DNA from: Bacteriovoracaceae bacterium
Lineage (GTDB): Bacteria; Bdellovibrionota; UBA2394
Length of the DNA stretch: 39,763 bases
Direction of reading: 5' to 3'
Assembly: GCA_028287765.1 (NCBI GenBank)
Contig: JAQBPA010000025.1
Coordinates: forward strand, 1-39,763
Shown: positions 1 through 9,802 of the stretch, piece after piece
How positions within the stretch are numbered: the first letter of the stretch is position 1
Layout: every line of letters begins with the position of its first letter
Program-made: the position numbers and the translations under genes
The notes under the pieces: model-generated
Database searches by the model: none
The model's input: the letters and a program-made list of their open reading frames with translations, nothing else
What the model was told of the DNA's origin: nothing

Positions 1-910
1 ACGATCCCGCGAAAGAGATAAATATTTTTATCTGAATCTAAAAAGTTAAATATTTTAAAAGTTTGCCAGAATTTACTTTCATCCAAATAACCATATAAAT
101 TCAAATGTGGATCCGGACTGTTGGAGAGAAGAGATAAGAATGGTTTCGTCGGGAGCTCTTCAGCAGATAGGTGGTTATGGCTCGTCCAAATGAAAAGGAC
201 AGCAATGATTGTGGTAGTGCGGAACCTTGTTCTCATCGAGTGTGCAACAATAGCTTTGTATCGAAAAAATGCAAAGTTTATCGGTTATGACTCTTCAGCA
301 AAAAACATCAGTGAAAGTTCAAAGGTTTTGCTTCTATTCACTAGGTGCTAATCTATTCAGCCTCTATCATTTGTGTCGAATAAGTGCGTTTAAAGCCCGA
401 AAGCTCCTCGCTCGTCCACCCCAAAGTACCGCTCTTATTTTGCAAGAAAAATAGACGATCTGCTTTGGGTGAAAGGCTCATCCCTTCTAGAACAGCTATC
501 ATCCGAAATTGAAAAAGGAATTAAACCCCCACTCAAAGGAAAACCTTCAACAGTTCCTTGGAATTCGGAACTCATTCGAAAACTTGTAGAAATTCAGCCG
601 CAAAAAGAAATACCTACGACGTGTTCAGAGGCACTTCAAATGATCGCTAAGTAAAATAATTCGTCTGCCGCAATCATCTACTCGTCTCTCTACCCATTAA
701 TAAGCTGATGTCGCTGACAATGCCACTTGCATCGATATGACATGTAAAATGGGCGGCAGCCGATTCCAAGTATTTATATAAAATGGCACCATTTTAAACC
801 GATCAATAAAATTAAAAGTCTTGGAATTCGATGAAAATCACATTTCTTGCTTTTTCCAAGTTAAAGCAGTAGCAAAAATATTCATGGGGAGGTCTTAGAG
901 GAGCTAGCTT

Positions 911-2866
911 ATGGGAATACTCACCAAACTCTTTCCTGGCGAAATGGGATTAGGCCATCCTTCCGGCATGAAATTGTGGCTTCAAAGTGGTACAGGACAG
1001 ATTGCATTCGACGAGATCGATGCAGGGGAATGGACGCCCATTCTCAACAGCCTTTCAGACGGATTGATTCTAATCGACACAAGCGCGAATACCAAGGTCT
1101 TCAATAGAGCTGCGTTGAAGCTTTTGGGAAGAAAACCTCTCAATCAATGCGCTCTTTTTCATTCGGATAAGATCACCCAATTTGATCCGGAGAAGATGCC
1201 TTTGAAACGCGCGCTCGCGGGAGAAGAAGTGGACTATATTGAAGCGTTCTTGCGAACACCCGCCTATCCAGAGGGAATCTTCATCGAAATTGGCGCAGCG
1301 CCCATTCGTGATCAGTGGGGACATATTTATGGCGCGGTCGCCCTACTCAGAGACATCTCGAAACGAAAAATCGCCGAAGAAGAATTGCGACATAGTAAAT
1401 TTAGATTCGAAACTTTCTCTCACATGGTAAACGACTATGTCTGGGAGTGGGATCTCCTGAGCGATATTTCCTGGCGCCAAGGGCGTCGCAATGCTTACGG
1501 CTACTGCGAAGAAGAAATCCGATCGGCTGACAAGTGGTGGCGAGAAAAAATCCATCCCGAAGACAGAGAGCGGATTTTCTCGCTCCATGAGGAACTGATC
1601 AATGGCATTCGACCGTCATGGCGGGCGGAGTATCGATGGCGGAAGAATGATGGCTCGTATGTTTATGTGATTGGGCAAGCTCACGTCACCCGTCGAGACG
1701 AACACAATCGTCCAATTTACATTATGGGAGCTTCGCTAGACATTACGGATCGACGAGTCACGGAAGAAAGGCTCGCTCAATTAGCTTTAATCGTTGAGTC
1801 CACTGAGGACGCAGTCTTCAGTATTGATCTCAATCGAACTATTCTCAGTTGGAACCAAGGCGCTGAAAAATTATTTGGATACACCGCTGAGGAGGCAATC
1901 GGTCGCGATGCTGGTTTTTTAGGAGATCCTGACGCCGCAGTAGAGGAGGCTGCCAGCAAACTGATGCCAAAAATTTTGAACGGAGAAAGTATTCAAAGAT
2001 TTGAGATGTGGCGGAAGAAAAAAAATGGAGAGAGGATGTTACTTTCCTATACTGTGTCACCAACCAAAAATGAGAAAGGCGAGGTCGCGGGAGTTTGTGT
2101 TGTCGCGCGTGACATTACCGATCTGCGTAAAGCGGAGGACGAAGTTCGGCGCCTGGCCTCCAATCTCGCCCGCTCCAACGAAGAGCTGAAGCAGTTTGCC
2201 TATGTCGCATCGCATGACATTAGTGAGCCGCTCAGGACAATGAGCAATTTTGCGAGTCTTCTAAAAATGGACTATCTAAATCGGCTCGACTCCAGCGGAC
2301 AAGAGTCCGTTAATTTTATCATCGATGCATCGAATCGAATGAAACACCTTATCGACTCGCTCCTCAATTATTCTCAAGTCGAGCAGACTTCCTTGAATTT
2401 GCAGAGAGTAGATTGTGCGCTTTTAATAGAGCGACTAAAAATTGATCTCAAATCCTCTCTAGAGAATAGCAAAGCAGAACTCATCGTCGGTGATCTTCCC
2501 ACCGTGAATGCAGACGAAGTTCAACTGAACCAGCTCTTTCAGAATTTTATTTCCAATGCCCTCAAGTTTTTCCGAAACGCCCCTCCCAGGGTGACCATCT
2601 CGGGGAAAAGAGACGGCGAAGAATGGATTTTTTCCGTAAAAGATGAGGGAATAGGTATTGATCCGAACCATCACGGCCGTATTTTCCAAACTTTCCAACG
2701 CTTAAACAGTAATGGAGAATTCCCCGGCGGTGGACTTGGTCTTGCGACTTGTAAAAAAATCGTCGACCGTCATGGAGGGCGAATCTGGGTTGAGTCATTT
2801 CCCGGCCATGGGACAACTTTTTATTTCTCAATTCCGGCCCTACTGGGAATTGACCAACGCGAATAA
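911..2866 (+). CDS. Multi-PAS sensor histidine kinase (PAS/PAC repeats, DHp 'ASHDISEPLR', HATPase_c)
   Basis: 651-aa ORF; PAC-like 'RDISKRKIAEEEL', 'LDITDRRVTEERL' and 'RDITDLRKAEDEV'; DHp motif 'YVASHDISEPLRTMSNF'; ATP-binding boxes 'DEGIGIDPNHHGRIFQTFQRL' and 'GGGLGLATCKKIVDRHGG'. Confidence 0.93.
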   Translation: MGILTKLFPGEMGLGHPSGMKLWLQSGTGQIAFDEIDAGEWTPILNSLSDGLILIDTSANTKVFNRAALKLLGRKPLNQCALFHSDKITQFDPEKMPLKRALAGEEVDYIEAFLRTPAYPEGIFIEIGAAPIRDQWGHIYGAVALLRDISKRKIAEEELRHSKFRFETFSHMVNDYVWEWDLLSDISWRQGRRNAYGYCEEEIRSADKWWREKIHPEDRERIFSLHEELINGIRPSWRAEYRWRKNDGSYVYVIGQAHVTRRDEHNRPIYIMGASLDITDRRVTEERLAQLALIVESTEDAVFSIDLNRTILSWNQGAEKLFGYTAEEAIGRDAGFLGDPDAAVEEAASKLMPKILNGESIQRFEMWRKKKNGERMLLSYTVSPTKNEKGEVAGVCVVARDITDLRKAEDEVRRLASNLARSNEELKQFAYVASHDISEPLRTMSNFASLLKMDYLNRLDSSGQESVNFIIDASNRMKHLIDSLLNYSQVEQTSLNLQRVDCALLIERLKIDLKSSLENSKAELIVGDLPTVNADEVQLNQLFQNFISNALKFFRNAPPRVTISGKRDGEEWIFSVKDEGIGIDPNHHGRIFQTFQRLNSNGEFPGGGLGLATCKKIVDRHGGRIWVESFPGHGTTFYFSIPALLGIDQRE

Positions 2867-2897
2867 AAATTTTTTCGCTAAGTTCTCCGCGGGCGCT

Positions 2898-3197
2898 TCA
2901 CGCCTTTGATCTTTTTTGTCCGCGTCGTGTGCTTTGTTCAGCCAAATGAAATTCGATATATTTCTTTTGTTCACGCATCAAAAGATTGGTCAGCTCCCTG
3001 ACAGGAAGATTATAGAGAGTTATTAATATTCTAAGTTTATTCAAAGGCGGAGCACAAAGCCCGCGCTCAAAATTTGAAATAAATTGAGCACTAGTATAAC
3101 CAAGCGCCTTACTTACTTCCGCTTGACTGATATTCGCTTGTCGTCGCTTTGCTTTTAAATAATTTCCGAGTTCAACAAATAGGCTTTTCGTTTTCAT
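2898..3197 (-). CDS. XRE-family helix-turn-helix protein
   Basis: 99-aa ORF with HTH signature 'NISQAEVSKALGYTSAQFISNFERGLCAPPLNKL'; overlaps the upstream ORF by 4 nt. Confidence 0.85.
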   Translation of the reverse strand: MKTKSLFVELGNYLKAKRRQANISQAEVSKALGYTSAQFISNFERGLCAPPLNKLRILITLYNLPVRELTNLLMREQKKYIEFHLAEQSTRRGQKRSKA

Positions 3198-3892
3198 AAA
3201 ATTCGCTTTGCTTTTAATGATAAAAGGACTGCATCTGGAGCTCCACCCTCCCGATCTGTTCGAAACAGAGGGGAATGAACGCCCATCTCAATAGAAAAAG
3301 ACCTCTTCTCATCAGAAAACCTCTCCGTAAGTTCGTGAATGGGAATGTTTTCATAAGATTTGGTAGAGCTTCCACTGTTGAAAGATTTTTGTGTTTGTTC
3401 AAAAACTTTTTCCAATATTTTAGCATTTCGATAATACAAAGTTGGCCAATCAAAAACGAGTATGTCGTAGACCGAGTAACTACAAAGTTCAAAAAATCTG
3501 AGATTCCTAAATATTTGGATATGATCTCGATTATAGATTTCAATCACCTCGTCTTCTTTGATTTTATCGAAAACGTCATGGCAAGGTCTCAAATTCAAGT
3601 GACTGAGACAGGCCCAGGTTAATTTTCTGCTTTCGTTCATTTGAATCCGTTGAGCACCCGCTCGCCTTAAATGGGACAAATAAGAATCAAAGTTAAATAA
3701 GATTTTATTTTGCTTTTCGGCAGACATTTGCGCAAATTCCTGGATCGCACCAGGAGACTGCTTGGCGTTGATATTGATTTCATTTTTATACGCAAGCTCT
3801 TTGAACCACTCAACCTGCAAAATAAAGCGTGCAATGCGCGCGGATGAATAAATTTCGTTAGGTTTAAAATTTGCAAGAATTTCGTGTTCCAC
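3194..3892 (-). CDS. Hypothetical protein co-transcribed with XRE regulator
   Basis: 232-aa ORF; 4-nt overlap with the HTH gene; no family recognised. Confidence 0.7.
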   Translation of the reverse strand: MEHEILANFKPNEIYSSARIARFILQVEWFKELAYKNEININAKQSPGAIQEFAQMSAEKQNKILFNFDSYLSHLRRAGAQRIQMNESRKLTWACLSHLNLRPCHDVFDKIKEDEVIEIYNRDHIQIFRNLRFFELCSYSVYDILVFDWPTLYYRNAKILEKVFEQTQKSFNSGSSTKSYENIPIHELTERFSDEKRSFSIEMGVHSPLFRTDREGGAPDAVLLSLKAKRIL

Positions 3893-4038
3893 AGTTTTCC
3901 TTAAAGGAATATCTAGCGCAATTTTTTTAAATTGAACAGTGCGTTATAATCTTACCTAAAAACTAAATAAATTTGATTTACAACTGATTTTAGCTAACTC
4001 AAAATCTTATTGGGGATTCTGTTAGTTAGGAGGGGATA

Positions 4039-4737
4039 ATGGGGGAAATCAGTCATGATGCCTTAAATGGCGTCCAGTATAGGATTTTTGAGGGTCGGCG
4101 CTCGGCGAATGCCTATACCCAATCGCAAAATGCACTGTATCAGACCTGGAAGCTAGGCTGGGACAGCACCTTTCAGGAACTTAGAAGTGACTCCATTGCT
4201 CAATCTCCCGATTTTCTGCGCCAAACCTTGGTCGCTGGACTTTTTATTGGGGAACAAAAAGTCATCGGGCTCCAAGCTTATTCGTTTTTCAATGTACATC
4301 TAGAAGCTCATCTGGAGCATCCCTACTTTCGCACTTACCCTTCGGCCGTTCTCGACGCCTTAAAAAGCCGCGGTGCCCATCAGTTCATGACAATGGAATA
4401 TCTTTACGTGGATCCGAATTGGAGAAGGTCAATCATCGGAATCTCAATGGCAGATGTGATTTGCAGTCTAGGCCTAAAGATTTTCTCAAATTCCGCGAAT
4501 GATGCCGTTATTTCAATCACTCGAAATGAACGCAAGGTGAACCAAATGCTTTACGATAAAGGAGCCGAGTGCCTTGCCAAAGATCTTCAACTTCATAATG
4601 TAACCGTCGATATCATCGGATTTTTCAAAAACAAAATCTTAGAAACGTCTTCTGAAGAAGCCAACTTAGCTAAAAAACTTTGGGAAGAACGATTAGACAC
4701 AACATTACCTACAGAAAAAATAATTCGGGCAGCTTAA
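4039..4737 (+). CDS. Predicted GNAT-fold acyltransferase (N-acyl amino acid synthase/FeeM-like)
   Basis: 232-aa ORF with strong SD TAGGAGGGG just before ATG; 'MTMEYLYVDPNWRRSIIGISMADVICSLGLK' resembles the GNAT beta4/alpha3 CoA-binding segment; 'VISITRNERKVNQMLYDKGAE' resembles GNAT motif B. Assignment by eye. Confidence 0.6.
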   Translation: MGEISHDALNGVQYRIFEGRRSANAYTQSQNALYQTWKLGWDSTFQELRSDSIAQSPDFLRQTLVAGLFIGEQKVIGLQAYSFFNVHLEAHLEHPYFRTYPSAVLDALKSRGAHQFMTMEYLYVDPNWRRSIIGISMADVICSLGLKIFSNSANDAVISITRNERKVNQMLYDKGAECLAKDLQLHNVTVDIIGFFKNKILETSSEEANLAKKLWEERLDTTLPTEKIIRAA

Positions 4738-4762
4738 CTTAAATTTATTGGAGGGGATAACA

Positions 4763-5446
4763 ATGAATAAAGAAAATAATTCTACAGCTCTAAGACTCAC
4801 TTTTGAAAACGAAATGAAAGCCATTGAAACAATCTATGACTCCTTTCCGTGGTCCAACAAGATCGCTTATGGAAATTGGCTGGCTCAAACTTATTATTTT
4901 GTCTGCCATTCGACCCGACTTTTAGCGACCGCAGCAGCCAGATTTAATTTTCAGCAAAACAAACTGCATTTACGATGCATCGACCATATGAAAGAAGAGA
5001 GATCTCATGAAATTTTAGCCTCTCAAGATTTAAAGCATTTAGGTCTCAGCATTGATCAATTTCCAGAACTGCCAGTAACCTCTGCCTTTTATCAAACTCA
5101 ATATTTTTTAATTGAGCATTATAATCCACTCGTTCTCTTTGGTTATATTTTATGTCTCGAAGGTATTTCTTCTCGTCGCGGAAAAGAAGCTTGCAGACAA
5201 GTGGTTCAGAGTTTCGGTGACAAAGCGGCCGGGTTTTGGAAGCTTCATTCAGAAGAAGATGACGGTCATTTAGCTCAAGCTTTCAAACAAATTGATGCAA
5301 GTACTCCTTCGGAAGTTGAAGCGATCTCAAGAGGGCTCGTACAAAGCTCGGCCTTATATCGCCAACTCTTAATCGAAGTCGCTAGCGCAGCCGGTGTCCA
5401 AGTAGACACACGATCGCCAGCTCTTCCGAAAATTTCCGCTGCGTAA
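4763..5446 (+). CDS. Heme-oxygenase-like diiron (iron-containing redox enzyme) family protein
   Basis: ORF track starts at TTG 4748; likely start is ATG 4763 after GGAGGGG. All-helical sequence with metal-ligand-like 'HLRCIDHMKEERSHE' and 'FWKLHSEEDDGHLAQAF'. Confidence 0.65.
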   Translation: MNKENNSTALRLTFENEMKAIETIYDSFPWSNKIAYGNWLAQTYYFVCHSTRLLATAAARFNFQQNKLHLRCIDHMKEERSHEILASQDLKHLGLSIDQFPELPVTSAFYQTQYFLIEHYNPLVLFGYILCLEGISSRRGKEACRQVVQSFGDKAAGFWKLHSEEDDGHLAQAFKQIDASTPSEVEAISRGLVQSSALYRQLLIEVASAAGVQVDTRSPALPKISAA

Positions 5447-5459
5447 GAGTTAGTAAAAT

Positions 5460-6557
5460 TTACTTCGACTTCGACCACCAAAGAAGATTTTTTATTTTTC
5501 GGTCGAAGTCTTCCATCTTGAAAGGCTTTACAAGATACTCTGAAACGCGTTCTTCAACGGCTTCTGCAACTCGGTCTCGGGCATCTAACGCAGTGACCAT
5601 CATAAAGGGAATATCCTTCATCTGATGATTCTTTCTCAGTTTATGAAGTAACTCGAGACCCGAAAGTCGCGGAACTTTCCAGTCTGAAATAATGACATCG
5701 TGAGGAAGTTTTTCCGTAATTCCTTTAAGACATAGATTATAAGCATCTTGGCCGTTCGCTGCATAATCGATCTTAGAGAATCCAAGTTTTTCTAATCTTC
5801 GCATAATAATGCCAGCGATCTCCGGCTCATCTTCAACAATCAAAAATCGAAGGTCAGGACTAGGCGCTGTTCGCCGCATCTCTGGATCTTTCTGAACCAC
5901 ATCTGAAAAAGAACGGAGATCTTTAATAATAGTTGCTAAATCAGAAGCAGCGCTTTGCGCAGACGCCAATAGCTCCAAAGCCTTCACGGTATCCACTTCT
6001 TTTTCACTCATCGAAGTCTCAACGACGCTTAGTCGATCGGTTACCGCTGAAAGAGAGTCTTCTACGCCACCTGAAACATCCGAAGCCATTGTCGCAAGAG
6101 CACTCATTTTGAAAGCATGAAATCCACTTTGAAGAGCGTTCATTTTCGCCTGCGCAAAATGCACCTTTTCAATTCTAGCTCGAATAGATCGAGCCAACAT
6201 CTTGGCTCCAGGTTGTCCTTTAATCCAATAATCCTCTGCGCCCGCTCGGATCGACTGAAGAGCCAAATCTTCATCATCAGCACCGTTGATGACAATACTT
6301 GGTATGCTCTCGACTTTCGCATTGATTTTACTAAGCGTGTAGACTCCCCCACTATCTGGAAGAGACAAATTCACAAGAATTAAATCAAATGTCTGCGTTT
6401 CTAATTTGGCAAAAGCCTCCGAAAGAAGTTTTGCATTTTCAATTTCAAATCGAACTAAAGAATAGGCGTTAAGAGTATCTATAATTTCTTTAACTTCCTT
6501 TATGTCACTCTCAACTAAAAGGATTTTTATTTTCTGAATTTCCTCGCTCGATTCCAT
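5460..6557 (-). CDS. Double-receiver response regulator with a central degenerate DHp-like region
   Basis: N-terminal REC-like fold ('LILVNLSLPDSGG'), middle 'FKMSALATMASDVSGGVEDSLSAVTDRL', C-terminal canonical REC ('FLIVEDEPEIAGI', 'DVIISDWKVPRLSGLELL', 'YLVKPF'). Confidence 0.88.
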   Translation of the reverse strand: MESSEEIQKIKILLVESDIKEVKEIIDTLNAYSLVRFEIENAKLLSEAFAKLETQTFDLILVNLSLPDSGGVYTLSKINAKVESIPSIVINGADDEDLALQSIRAGAEDYWIKGQPGAKMLARSIRARIEKVHFAQAKMNALQSGFHAFKMSALATMASDVSGGVEDSLSAVTDRLSVVETSMSEKEVDTVKALELLASAQSAASDLATIIKDLRSFSDVVQKDPEMRRTAPSPDLRFLIVEDEPEIAGIIMRRLEKLGFSKIDYAANGQDAYNLCLKGITEKLPHDVIISDWKVPRLSGLELLHKLRKNHQMKDIPFMMVTALDARDRVAEAVEERVSEYLVKPFKMEDFDRKIKNLLWWSKSK

Positions 6558-6567
6558 TTTATCACCT

Positions 6568-7908
6568 CTAAGCAGCCACGACCTTGTTTTGACGTTTGGG
6601 AAGAGAAATTACAAATTTTGTGTGACTCGAACTTGTATCAAGCTTCAGAAACCCACTATGTTTTTTGATGATTTCTTTTGAAATACTTAAGCCTAGGCCC
6701 GTACCTTTTTGAACGTCCTTCGTTGAGAAAAATGGCTCTAAAATTTTATCTTTAATTTTATCCGGAATACCATGTCCACTGTCCGTGACAGAAAATTCGA
6801 AATTCACTTCCCTATCTATAGTCTGGATTCTAATCCATTTGCTCGGAAGACCTTCAACTGCATCGACCGCATTGATTAGCAAATTTAAAAGGACTTGGGT
6901 AATTTCTGAGGCGTGACATTCAATCAATGCCTCCGTTTTTGTTTCTTCAATGACCTGAACTTCTGATTGCTTAAATTTACCCTGACAAAGTGCTAGAGCA
7001 TTCTGAATCATTTCCCTGGTCGAAATATTTTGAAACAGATCTCCCGAGATATTTGACTGCAAAACTCCGAGACCTTTTATAATATTCGCTATCCGCACGC
7101 TCGACATGCCAACCGCCTCCAGAGTTTGATTTATTTCTGAATTCCCTTTCGAAAAATCTCGAAGTTCCTCAACTTTTCCCATGATGATCGCCAAAGTATT
7201 ATTAATTTCATGAGCAACGCCGCCAGTCATCTCCCCGAGCGAAGCCATCTTTGAAATATAGGTATGTCGGAGAAGCGCCTGCTCTAAGGCACCTCGAATC
7301 CTTCGTTGTTCAGTCACATCTTTCAAAAAACAGACTTTGTAAGACGTGTCACTCCCGGAAACACTTCTTGTATGAAACTCAGCAAAAATCGTATCACCAT
7401 CTTTTTTTCGCCAAGAAAACTCTTCGGGAATATCATTGACGTCTTGATCACCCGTCAATTTCAGAAGGAGGGGGCCTGAGAACTCTTGAGAATGCAAATC
7501 ACGAATTTGTACACTTTCAAGTTCTGATTTTGTACATTGAAAGAAAGTGCAAGCGGCAGGATTCGCAAAAAGAATTTTATTCGTTTTATTTTCCGTTATA
7601 AGAATTCCACATGGAGAACTCTCAAATAAAATTTGATATTTTACTTTAATATTATTTAATTCATCGGACTGATCATTTCTCGAATCTTTTTCGAGAGGTT
7701 TTTTAACGGGATCGGCAACTTGACCTTCTGATCGCTTAAGTTCATCGATTCGCGCTAAAAGCTCCTCAATTCTTCTTTGTTGAATTTGACCTACACTCTT
7801 CGAATCTCTCTTTACCCGTCGTAAACGAATAATCATAATTGCCTGAAACAAGAACGCGCCAAAACAAATAAGTATTATAAATAATAAAATTGGAACTGAC
7901 CCTTCCAT
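6568..7908 (-). CDS. PAS sensor histidine kinase with one N-terminal TM segment
   Basis: 446 aa; N-terminal hydrophobic segment; PAS 'YQILFESSPCGILITENKTNKILFANPAA'; DHp 'SLGEMTGGVAHEINNTLAII'; HATPase '[40 protein letters not shown]'. Confidence 0.93.
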   Translation of the reverse strand: MEGSVPILLFIILICFGAFLFQAIMIIRLRRVKRDSKSVGQIQQRRIEELLARIDELKRSEGQVADPVKKPLEKDSRNDQSDELNNIKVKYQILFESSPCGILITENKTNKILFANPAACTFFQCTKSELESVQIRDLHSQEFSGPLLLKLTGDQDVNDIPEEFSWRKKDGDTIFAEFHTRSVSGSDTSYKVCFLKDVTEQRRIRGALEQALLRHTYISKMASLGEMTGGVAHEINNTLAIIMGKVEELRDFSKGNSEINQTLEAVGMSSVRIANIIKGLGVLQSNISGDLFQNISTREMIQNALALCQGKFKQSEVQVIEETKTEALIECHASEITQVLLNLLINAVDAVEGLPSKWIRIQTIDREVNFEFSVTDSGHGIPDKIKDKILEPFFSTKDVQKGTGLGLSISKEIIKKHSGFLKLDTSSSHTKFVISLPKRQNKVVAA

Positions 7909-7911
7909 CTG

Positions 7912-7969
7912 AGTAAATCATAAACATAATTTGTTTATAAAATGAAGAAGTATAATATTATGATTTACT
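7912..7969. repeat. 12-bp inverted repeat between the two histidine kinase genes
   Basis: AGTAAATCATAA (7912-7923) / TTATGATTTACT (7958-7969). Confidence 0.65.
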
Positions 7970-9315
7970 TAACGCGCAGAGCGGCTGGGCATTCGAGTTG
8001 CACAAGGCAAGATCGCCACAAAGCGAGTAAATTCAGAAAGTGTATCCAAATAAAATTTTCCACCATGACTCTCAGCGATGCCTTTACTGACACTTAAGCC
8101 AAGACCCGTGCCTTTTCCAACGTCCTTGGTTGTAAAGAAGGGTTGCATAATCTTTTCCCGAATGTTCTCAGGAATGCCAGGGCCGTTATCAGTGACTCCA
8201 AGCGTGACGTGGCCGGCCTCCTCCTGAACTTCGATTTTCACAACAGCACCAGGACGTCCATCAACAGCATCGAACGAATTGTTTAAAAGATTTAACAATA
8301 GCTGACTGATCTGCACGTCTCGACAAAATAATTTCAAATCATTAGGTATATCGTTAACAATTAAATTTACGCCGTGAGCTTTAAAACGATTTTGGCAAAA
8401 ATCCAAAGTCTCGAGTACTATCTTTTTTACGGAACTTAAATCGAAGGGATCATTTTTACCTTCGCGTGCAAATGACTTTAGGCCAGAAATAATTTTAGTA
8501 ATTCGGTCGGTAGTTGTATCTATTTTTTCGGCAAATAAAAGTATCCCTCGCTGATCAAGCTTGTTCGACTCAGCTAACTCTCGTATATATTGAACGTTCC
8601 CCCGGAGAATCATCAGTGGATTACTGATTTCGTGAGAAATTCCTGCCGCCATTTCTCCTAAGGCCGCCATTTTAGTTGAATGAGTCATTTTGGACTGGGC
8701 ATCTATTAATTCCTTAAAAATTTGATCTTTTTCAAATCGAAGGGAGATCGAGTCAGTGACGTATCTACCCATCCGCCTCATCAGGCCCGAAAACAAAATC
8801 ACATAAAGAAGAAGCATAGTAGCCATTTCGTACTGAAGTCGTCCGCCCTCAAAACTTAAACGAGCTGCGAACGGCAAAACCGAAGAAAGGAGAAATAACT
8901 GAACGGCTTTATTTGAACTGCTATAGGCAACCGCAGCTCCGGCTGTTGTTCCTGCAAGGAGAAAAGCAAAAAAAGCCTGATAAGCAATGAGTCCAGGAGG
9001 CAGAAAAAATCCTGCAACACCCCAGGTGCACCCTGAAAGAAATGATCCAAATAAAAAGGCATTTTCCCACAAAGTGGAATTAAAAGAATGCTCCTTTTCT
9101 TTATTATGCCTGGTGAACCATCGCTGAAGTTCCATTCTCGCGATATAAATCAGTAATACACAGGATCCCCAGATAAGTAATGGAGTTACAGAAACAAAAT
9201 CCTTTGAAATAAAAATGAAAATACCTGCATTGAGAAGGCCCGCCGTCTGAGTCACTCGACTCTGCTTAAAAAGCAGCTCAATGCGAACCTGCTCAACTGC
9301 TGGATTTAATGACAC
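7969..9315 (-). CDS. Multi-pass membrane sensor histidine kinase
   Basis: 448 aa, GTG start; about six hydrophobic segments in the first 190 aa; DHp '[20 protein letters not shown]'; HATPase '[40 protein letters not shown]'. Confidence 0.92.
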   Translation of the reverse strand: MSLNPAVEQVRIELLFKQSRVTQTAGLLNAGIFIFISKDFVSVTPLLIWGSCVLLIYIARMELQRWFTRHNKEKEHSFNSTLWENAFLFGSFLSGCTWGVAGFFLPPGLIAYQAFFAFLLAGTTAGAAVAYSSSNKAVQLFLLSSVLPFAARLSFEGGRLQYEMATMLLLYVILFSGLMRRMGRYVTDSISLRFEKDQIFKELIDAQSKMTHSTKMAALGEMAAGISHEISNPLMILRGNVQYIRELAESNKLDQRGILLFAEKIDTTTDRITKIISGLKSFAREGKNDPFDLSSVKKIVLETLDFCQNRFKAHGVNLIVNDIPNDLKLFCRDVQISQLLLNLLNNSFDAVDGRPGAVVKIEVQEEAGHVTLGVTDNGPGIPENIREKIMQPFFTTKDVGKGTGLGLSVSKGIAESHGGKFYLDTLSEFTRFVAILPCATRMPSRSAR

Positions 9316-9323
9316 TTATCTAT

Positions 9324-9346
9324 TTATAAACAACAGTTGTTTATAA
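9324..9346. promoter_or_regulatory. 23-bp palindrome upstream of histidine kinase 7969-9315
   Basis: TTATAAACAAC a GTTGTTTATAA, perfect 11-bp arms, 8 nt from the predicted GTG start. Confidence 0.65.
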
Positions 9347-9419
9347 GACAATCCCAGACTTCTTTTTTAAATGATCAAGAGCGCTTATGAACGGGGGCGA
9401 GCAATGCCTTAATAAATTT

Positions 9420-9617
9420 TTATTCTGCTAGCCTTTCAGCCAAAATTCCGTGCTCAACGATATTCTTTAGAATTTCCTGCAGCTGTGCCTGATCGCCTGC
9501 CGTATTAATTTTTGAAAGATAGGGCGAAAGGCTTGCAAATTTTTGAGCATCGACATCGAAAGCGACGAAGTGAATCACCGGGTATTCCGCAACAGGAAGA
9601 AGATTGATGGCTCGCAC
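9420..9617 (-). pseudogene. Short fragment resembling the C-terminal end of a VWA domain
   Basis: 65-aa ORF 'YPVIHFVAFDVDAQKFASLSPYLSKINTAGDQAQLQEILKNIVEHGILAE' resembles the last strand/helix of a VWA domain; no upstream domain in frame. Confidence 0.35.
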
Positions 9618-9802
9618 GATGTCATTTAACTAAGGAGAGGCTTTATCTACTCAATCGAGGCTAGAATCCACTCTCAATCCTCGATAAGGAAAGATTACCG
9701 GGTCGGTCCGTATAAAACTCAGAGGGCTTCCGATTTTGGCCGTCTAATTCTAGACCTAAGTCCGGGTAACCCAAAGTCCAAATCCGACTATGTAGATGTG
9801 CA

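Noticed and set aside
121-654. Three short + strand ORFs (76, 61, 61 aa)
   Set aside because: Overlapping short frames with no recognisable family or convincing SD. The 469-654 frame could be a gene fragment, but evidence is insufficient.
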